DNA of 64,000 nucleotides, from contig NC_089554.1 of NCBI RefSeq assembly GCF_040115645.1, forward strand, positions 558,001-622,000, read 5' to 3'. The DNA is from Euwallacea fornicatus. Taxonomy: Eukaryota > Arthropoda > Insecta > Coleoptera > Curculionidae. Below, one piece after another: positions 58,228 to 64,000 of the stretch. Position 1 is the first letter of the stretch. Each line of letters starts with the position of its first letter. The translations under genes and the position numbers were made by a program. The notes below the pieces were generated by a model, which saw only the letters and a program-made list of their open reading frames with translations, was not told where the DNA came from and did not search any database.

Positions 58228-60129
58228 CTACCAGGTCTTGGTCTCAGAGAAATTATTTTCAATCTCCCAAAATTTTCTCAAGTCAAAATTAATATTTGGG
58301 CCACTTTGCCGCGAATTTATATTATAATTACAAATGGAATTGCTGCTACAGAGATGCGCCATTGACCCGGAGACAATCCATCCGAACCTAGTTTTCTGCA
58401 AGATGGGATTATGCGACCCAAGGCTAATTTGACCAACACACAACCCATAGAAGAGCTCACTGCCTATTAAAAGGTCTATGGGGCCAGATTTGCTAAATTC
58501 CGGATCTGCCAATGTGATGTTGGATGGAATATTTAGCCGACTAACATCCACGGGAGCACCAGGAATGAAGTCGGTAATTCTGGGCAAAATTAGACATTTT
58601 AAAGAAGCCTTATATCCGCTGTGTCGTGCACACACCTTGATGTTGCAACTGTGCTTTACCTCCGACGCCTTTAATCTCAGTCCCCCGACTATCATTTCGA
58701 ATTCATCCAGTTTTGTCTTCAGCCTCTTGCACAGTGAAGAAGTAATAAAATTTGATTGACTTCCCGAATCTAAAAGTAAGCGCCCCTTGAAGCGCCTTTC
58801 CTCGGCACTGATAACGTCAACCAGAACTGTGGATAAGAAGACATGATTCTCCGAACTAAGTGAAGACAACGAAACCCGATGCTCCGAACTCTCCACTGGT
58901 TTGGGGGCCTCTTCTTGCACCTTGATGGGTTCAAAGTGCAACAAGGTGTGGCGTTTAGCCTGGCACTTGGTGCAATTTTTTAATCGACAATCCTTTACAG
59001 AGTGCCCAGACTTTAAGCAATTGAAACACAATTTGAGTTGCTTGACCTTGCCGAATCGTTCGTTGGGGGACGTAGCCAAAAAACTTGGGCAATTAGCTAA
59101 TGAGTGTTTCGCCTTACACACTCCACAAGAAATATCGCTCCCAATGAAGGTTTTGGCACTCGTCTTATTAGGTTTTAGTCCTACATTTTTTTCTGGTTTA
59201 CTATTGCCCTTCTGACGCTCAATAGCTTCGAGCATGTCCGCCCTGACTTTCAAAAACTCTCTCAAAGAGTCCCATGAGGGAATCTCTTTCTGAGTGCTCT
59301 ACACCTCCTCCCATTGCCTTTCCGTCACTCGGTCCAGCTTTGTGCTCATGAGATAGGCTACCAGAATACCCCATTGTTCGGGTTTTTGACTCAGAGCGGT
59401 CAACGCACTTAAACTCTTCCCTACGCTATCAATCAAGCTCCTTAATTTAGGAGCCGATTCTCTATCCATCGGTTCCACCTCAACCAGCACTTTCAAATGG
59501 ATGTATACGAGCACCCGCATGTTATCATATCGCTCACTCAAGGTTGCCCAGGCAATATCATAGTTGCCCTCTGACAATTCAAGAGCTTCCAAAACGTGAG
59601 ACGCTGTGTCACGCAGCGACGCCTGCAAATAATGGAACATTTGAATACGACTCAGCCTATTGTTGTTGTGTATTAGGCTAAGGTATAGATCTCCAAACTC
59701 TAGCCAATCTTTGAAGTCGTCAGAGAAAGTGGGCAACGAGATAACCGACAATTTGACGCTGTCTAGAGGGTTAGGAGGTTCCGAACCCTGAGCATTGCTG
59801 CCTGCAGCTGACGTATCGGCCTTACTGAATCTATTCACTAAACTTTTTCCTCTGATCTTGAGCTCAAAAAATCTATCCTCAAAGTCATATCGCTCAGCTA
59901 ATTTAACGTCATAATCATCAGTGTGTAGCTCCAACTCACTTTGGATGGCTCTAAACTTCTCGAAAGTACCTTCCAATTTGTCCAGTCTCTCGATTATCTG
60001 ATCGATTTTTTCAGCATCTAGACCACCACTTACATCTAACCTTTCGAGAAATTTGCTAAACATACTGAGTTGGGCCTTGCACGTTCTCCTAGCCACATTT
60101 AACCCTTTTAGCTCCCCAGCAGATGCCAT
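58228..60129 (-). pseudogene. gag-pro: BEL/Pao gag and protease
   Basis: Gag starts MASAGELKGLNVARR (60129). A coiled-coil-like stretch (IDQIIERLDKLEGTFEKFRA) is followed by the DUF1759-like core PTFSDDFKDWLEFGDLYLSL, HYLQASLRDTASHVLEALEL and EGNYDIAWATLSERYDN. A TAG (59296-59298) then interrupts the frame, which goes on as SWDSLREFLKVRADMLEAIE. Three Cys/His clusters follow: CGVCKAKHSLANC, CFNCLKSGHSVKDC (canonical zinc knuckle) and CTKCQAKRHTLLH. They bind RNA during packaging. The aspartic protease is LLLDSGSQSNFITSSL with Asp-Ser-Gly at its active site, and RFGWIVSGS marks its end. A second TAG (58225-58227) follows FSETKTW. Confidence 0.93.
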
Positions 60130-60583
60130 GATTACAAAATTACAATATACGCGTCTACAAATTACTATCTGCGCTAATACAGGAGCTCACAACAACGGCA
60201 CGTAATTTGGAGCCACGCCAAGCTTTATAAACATACGACTACAAGTCATCGTGTGCGCTAAGACAACGATTAAACGGTATGGCACGCAATTTGTAGCCGC
60301 GCCAATTCTTTATAGAATATGCTGCTACAAAAATTCCAATTTATGATACGAATGATTTGATTACTTGCAAGTAGCACAAACGAAAACAACAAGATACAAA
60401 GGCAACAGGACAAAGGACTTACCCACTTCCCAAACAAAGCTCCCTAGCTTCCACTATGATCCAGAATCACCAAGCTTTTCTTCTTGCTTAGGCCCCGATG
60501 AACAGCGATTTTTGTTTTGTTGTTCTGGCACGTGAACAACTTCTATTACGACACAAACACCGAAAGGATGATTTTCCACTAGC

Positions 60584-60605
60584 TCGAATCCGGCTCGAAG
60601 AACCA
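60584..60605 (-). promoter_or_regulatory. Primer-binding site, tRNA-Tyr type
   Basis: Three bases inside the 5' LTR, the plus strand reads TCGAATCCGGCTCGAAGAAC followed by CA. Insect tRNA-Tyr ends TCGAATCCGGCTCGAAGGAC plus CA, so the match is 21 of 22 bases, to the T arm, acceptor stem and CCA. The tRNA 3' end would prime minus-strand DNA synthesis here. The tRNA sequence is from general knowledge; the match was not searched. Confidence 0.82.
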
Positions 60606-60608
60606 AAA

Positions 60609-61231
60609 TGTTAAGGGGTACTTTCGATAAATGAAACCACGAAAACGTCTATTTGGTTTAAATAAAATGAATTATATTTGACTTGCACTTATATCAAATA
60701 ATGAAAGAGTTTTGGTCTAAGTAGGAAGAGGAAGAATGCTTAATTGGGCGGGTTACACACTATGATTTCGATCACATCCCGACACCGATACAGCTTCCAC
60801 ATGAAGAGAAGAAAAAAGAGAGCAAAAACTACTTCGATTATCCCTTAAGTACTAAACCCGAGGAATTCCAACCAGGGGCGCACCACCACCAAGAACCCTT
60901 ACGGGCTATGGCTACGCCGAATCCTATAAATCGCGGCCATCTGGGGAATATCTATACTAGTAGCTTTTCTGGAAATATTGCAGGCCCAACAAATTGCTCA
61001 TCATGGCAATAGTCCCGATCGAAAAAGCTTCCTTTGACTAATAGTATATTCCCCAGCCAAAACGTACCCTTAGTTTTGGCCTGATGGATCATGTGGTCTG
61101 GCACCCAGATGGTATTCTCAGAATAAGTATCGCCGTACATGGGCGTAACTTAATGGATGAAATGCAAATACATAACAAAAATCAAAATTAACAACAACAA
61201 ACAAAAAACCAATAACTTAAAATCCCTAACA
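60609..61231 (-). repeat. BEL/Pao 5' LTR
   Basis: 623 bp, TGTTAAGGGGTACTTTCGAT to CCCTAACA on the plus strand. The coding strand is minus, so this is the 5' LTR and holds the promoter. The interior is moderately GC-rich (accaggggcgcaccaccacc). Confidence 0.93.
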
Positions 61232-61439
61232 GACAATTATAGACAAATTAGTCTAAATGTGGATAATAGAGTCTCTAAAGTAGACTTGCTAACTTTGAAA
61301 AATCTGTCTCTTGCTCTGCATACTTTGGTCTATTCTTATCAGCGTGCTATCATTCGACTTGATCCTAAAGATCCGTTTCATCATGTTTCTGTGGTTGATC
61401 CCGATTTTCTTAAGTATAGACTTCTTTAGGACGATATGA

Positions 61440-62112
61440 GTATTAAAAAATGCTTTTTAAGTTCAAAAACAGTTTTGATATTCTTACTTGTTTTATTAAT
61501 TCTACTTTGCAGAAGCTACTGAAACACAATAAGATTAATATTCGTATAGATGACATTTTGACTGCTATTATGACGAATAAAATGTTGCTACTCGTTGACT
61601 ATTCGTTTGGATAAATGTAAATGGGTTTTTCGATAAGTTTTTCAAGGGTTAAACAAGCTCTTAAACATCAGTTCAAATTTCATGAAACTGTAGAATGGAA
61701 TGGCGATAATTTCCATGGCGTTTGTTCATATTTTGGACGCTTTGTAAAAATTTTTGCCATTGTATCTAAGCCACTTTATGGTGTACTGAAATCTGAAAGA
61801 ACCTTAAAGGATTTTTGTTTTTGACAAAGCAGCTTTTGATTGTTTTGAAGACATTAAGCAGCTTATCTCATCCCCAATTTTAGCTCTCTATTCGCCTGGT
61901 TTAGAGGTATAGCATCATTGTGCTGCAAGCTCTATAGGTTATGTTTCTATCTTTTTACAAAAACGAGCAGATAGAGATTTTCACTCTGTTTACTACTTCA
62001 ACAAATACACTACACCTGATGAGGCAAAATACCAGAGTTTTAAACTGAAGTCTTTGTATTATATATTCTTTATGGATATGTAGTATCAGGTTTTCATACT
62101 GACGTAAATATA
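61440..62112 (+). pseudogene. pol: Ty3/gypsy reverse transcriptase and RNase H relic
   Basis: Fragments in order on the plus strand: CFINSTLQKLLKHNKINI followed by RIDDILTAI (the Y-x-D-D site region, with Arg-Ile for Tyr-Ile), LDKCKWVF in another frame, FHGVCSYFGRFVKIFAIVSK, PLYGVLKSERTLKDF, FDKAAFDCFEDIKQLISS, PILALYSPGLEV, HCAASSIGYVSIFLQKRADR, DFHSVYYFNKYTTPDEAKYQ SFKLKSL and a final YGYVVSGFHTDVN. This is the palm, connection and RNase H order of Ty3/gypsy pol. Several stops and frame changes show decay. It continues at 63205 after two insertions. The first 200 bases after the BEL element (61232-61440) cannot be placed in this protein. Confidence 0.82.
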
Positions 62113-62132
62113 GGGCGGTGTTTATACCTATG

Positions 62133-62576
62133 AAATAAAACACGGGACTCGAAGAAAGATTATAAATGTGAGTTTATTAATGTGAAATGATAACATAAGG
62201 GATGTCAAAGCGCGGACACAATTTCTGAGTTGTTAGAGTCCACCGGGAAGAAAAAGTTCCTGTACATACTCTGCAACTGCTTTAAATATAAAAAGTATAT
62301 GGTGATAAACCATGGGCGTACACTGGCTAGGGTGTGTTTGATGGAATGTACGTGAACCACCTCATAAACCTATAACACCTAAACTAGGAATTGGTCTTTT
62401 GCCTCCCATTTCGCCAAACAGAATTGGGACTGCAATTCTAAGGCCGACAAAGTCTATTGTGGGGAATTCCAATCCCGACAAAGCGAATGGTTCAGGGGAT
62501 ATCAATACCCGTGTGCCCCTTTATTGATACAACTCAAAATGAATAAGTATAATCTATAGCTAATTACAATCCTACA
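62133..62576 (-). repeat. Solo LTR, copy B, inside gypsy pol
   Basis: On the minus strand it starts TGTAGGATTGTAATTAGC, and has a TATA-like ttatatttaaagc and later AATAAACTCACATTTATAATC. It is a diverged copy of 412-903. TATG occurs on both sides (62129-62132 and 62577-62580), a possible target duplication; the left edge is the less certain one. It lies between two parts of the gypsy RNase H. Confidence 0.7.
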
Positions 62577-62605
62577 TATGTTTTGTGAATATGAGAGGAT
62601 CGGCC

Positions 62606-63150
62606 TCAAAAAGGTGGACACCGTTTTATCTGCAGGAAAGGTGATGACGCCTGTTTCTTGGGGATGCACGTGGGATAATTTTTATTGGTTCTTTCCCTAA
62701 AATTAAAACAATAAACGGAGAATATTGTACAAATTTGTTGCAAGGGGAAGAAATTAGGAGAAAGCGACCGCATTGGGATAAAAATAAAGTCTTGTTTTAT
62801 CAAGATAAAGCACCAGTCCACGCTTTTGTCATTGCGATGGCCAAAATCAATCAAGTGGTTTCGAACATTTTCCTCACTCACCCTATTCGCCAGATTTAGC
62901 CACCTCAGAGTATTTTTTATTTATATACTTGAAAAAATAGTTTGGTGGAAAGAGATTTGGCAGTAATGAAGAAGTGAAGTTCGGGGTTGAGGTCAGTTTT
63001 GAATGATTCGAAACTGGTTATTTAAAATAGAGCATAGAGGCCATCGCTGGGAAAAGTGTATCGATTTGCAAGGAGGTTATGTCGAGAAATCATCTGATAT
63101 TTTTCAAAAAAACTTTTTTCTTTAAGTGTTAGATCGGGTACTTCTAAAAT
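62606..63150 (+). pseudogene. Mariner transposase C-terminal relic
   Basis: The plus strand reads GIIFIGSFPKIKTINGEYCT, KRPHWDKNKVLFYQDKAPVH (second catalytic Asp in the F-H-Q-D-N-A-P-A-H region), then after a frameshift HPPYSPDL-like HSPYSPDLATSEYFLF and GGKRFGSNEEVKF, and a tail with SIEAIAGKSVSICKEVMS. In active mariners the third catalytic residue is Asp in S-P-D-L-A-P-x-D-Y; here it is Glu (SEYFLF). The helix-turn-helix and first Asp are gone. The 3' end aggtacttctaaaattatc resembles a mariner terminal repeat. It lies between the LTR and the resumed gypsy pol. Confidence 0.87.
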
Positions 63151-63204
63151 TATCTCTGTACCTCAAGGAAACGAATTGACAAGACGATTCATTTCCTGAT
63201 TAAA

Positions 63205-63720
63205 ATAGCCTAAAACAAAAACTTGAGAAGAAAGAGATTAACCCTTGTATTTTACGTTGTACTTATAGTTTCCCAAAATTCGATTTCTTATTTATTAGAA
63301 AAGTTTAGCAGATGAAAAATGTTGATGCTCTCAGCCGGTGTCTGCTTATGTGTTATGCATGAGGACCCTAATATTGTTAAAATTAGAGACCATTTGTTAC
63401 TGCCAAAACCCATTGTATGGAGAATTGCGTGATAGCTCAGTTTATCGCAAAATCAACTTCAAATTGTTATTTTAGGTGTCAAAATATTTTCAATCAAACG
63501 GAATTAAACCTTCTCATAATGATGATGATTACATGGGCCTTGACATGTTTGTTACACATGTATACTTGTTTCGCAACATAAGGTGTACCATACAGAATTA
63601 TATCCCTAATTATTTAGAATGTCATGGTTTTTTAATCCGATAAAATTATAGAAATGATACACCCAATTCCGTTTTAAAAATATATTAGACGGTGTGTTGA
63701 ATGTAAAATACGTTTTCCAG
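63205..63720 (+). pseudogene. pol: Gypsy pol relic, end of RNase H and start of integrase
   Basis: The plus strand resumes with LEKKEINPCILRCTYSFPKF and, past a stop, QMKNVDALSR, the characteristic end of gypsy RNase H. Further on SLVYRKINFKLLF is the connector, SHNDDDYMGLDMFVTHVYLF and NYLECHG resemble the integrase zinc domain (H-x-H...C-x-x-C), and KYIRRCVECKIRFPAFFSK near 63660 is a second, better match to its Cys pair. Frames change repeatedly. Together with 61440-62112 this is one gypsy copy interrupted by an LTR and a mariner. Which of the two Cys-containing pieces is the true zinc finger is unclear. The rest, to 64000, shows nothing I recognise. Confidence 0.65.
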
Positions 63721-64000
63721 CTTTTTTTCCAAAATCGTTAAATAATAGGCTAATAATGACACGCACAAGTGTTATTATTTACCTAGCGTGCTAATCGGCT
63801 AATGTCGTGATAATCTTCAGTGCTGCTTTATTTATGGTTGCCATGGAAATGAACGTCAAATGAAACGTGCCTTGATGATGGGACTTAAGAAGTGATGCCT
63901 TTTTGTGTTTGAGTTTTAATTTATGCTTAATTTACTCAATTTTGGTGCAATTGGGTCGGACTTCTGGTCCACTGTTCGGTAAAATATTCAACCAAATGTA

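Larger units (their letters stand above)
54351..61231 (-). mobile_element. BEL/Pao LTR retrotransposon, structurally complete, inactive
   Basis: Two LTRs (54351-54963 and 60609-61231) flank a gag-pol on the minus strand. The flanks are GACAC and GACAA, giving a four-base duplication or a five-base one with one mismatch. The order gag, protease, reverse transcriptase, RNase H, integrase in one reading frame, the DUF1759-like gag, DUF1758-like protease and DUF5641-like tail are those of BEL/Pao elements. The 6.88 kb length fits. At least six stops and two frameshifts inactivate it. Several of the stops are TAG or TGA where Trp is expected. Confidence 0.95.

Noticed and set aside
60584..60605. 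tRNA-like TCGAATCC sequence considered as a tRNA gene
   Set aside because: Only the last 22 bases of a tRNA-Tyr are present and they sit exactly at the primer-binding position of the BEL element.

Overview
The window looks like nuclear DNA of an insect, probably a beetle or another holometabolous species. It is AT-rich and gene-poor. Its transposons are families typical of insects: Tc1/mariner/IS630, BEL/Pao, Ty3/gypsy and an R1-like LINE. The only host coding sequence I recognise is a syntaxin-1 fragment that resembles insect syntaxin 1A. No bacterial, organellar or plant features are visible, and I found no intact protein-coding gene. Almost every recognisable ORF is a broken transposon gene. 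Species assignment is inference.

Layout. 1-8.3 kb: a solo LTR, a dispersed repeat family and three full-length but dead Tc1-like elements with TA duplications, one holding a solo LTR. 8.3-16.5 kb: mostly unassigned DNA plus one TIR element. 16.6-26.2 kb: a cluster of Tc1/IS630-type elements, namely a Tc1 element whose sister copy lies at 51.2-52.6 kb, a transposase fossil, a long-TIR element with a DUF4817-like transposase start, a short element carrying only a transposase C-terminus, and a degenerate 1.9 kb element. 26-33 kb: unassigned DNA, a roughly 185 bp tandem repeat and a near-perfect 654 bp hairpin element. 33-39 kb: another Tc1 element with the second C-terminus-only element inside it, a multi-exon transposase-derived gene relic split by a mariner, and the 3' end of an R1-like LINE. 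40-48.5 kb: three more foldback elements, the syntaxin exon and a solo LTR with a perfect TATG duplication. 50.7-52.6 kb: an LTR interrupted by the second Tc1 sister copy. 54.35-61.23 kb: a complete BEL/Pao retrotransposon on the minus strand with two LTRs, a tRNA-Tyr-type primer site and a one-frame gag-pol killed by stops and frameshifts. 61.2-63.7 kb: a Ty3/gypsy pol relic interrupted by a solo LTR and a mariner.

How the parts relate. The window is a stratified insertion record: LTRs inside Tc1 elements, Tc1 inside LTRs, short elements inside Tc1 elements, a mariner inside a transposase-derived gene, and an LTR plus a mariner inside gypsy pol. Two pairs stand out. One pair of Tc1 elements shares the same stop codon and the same frameshift. 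The other pair of 0.62 kb elements shares an identical 64-residue C-terminal peptide. Both suggest copying of already defective elements by enzymes supplied elsewhere. The strongest unusual structures are the 30.5 kb hairpin and the syntaxin-1-like exon at 42.3 kb.
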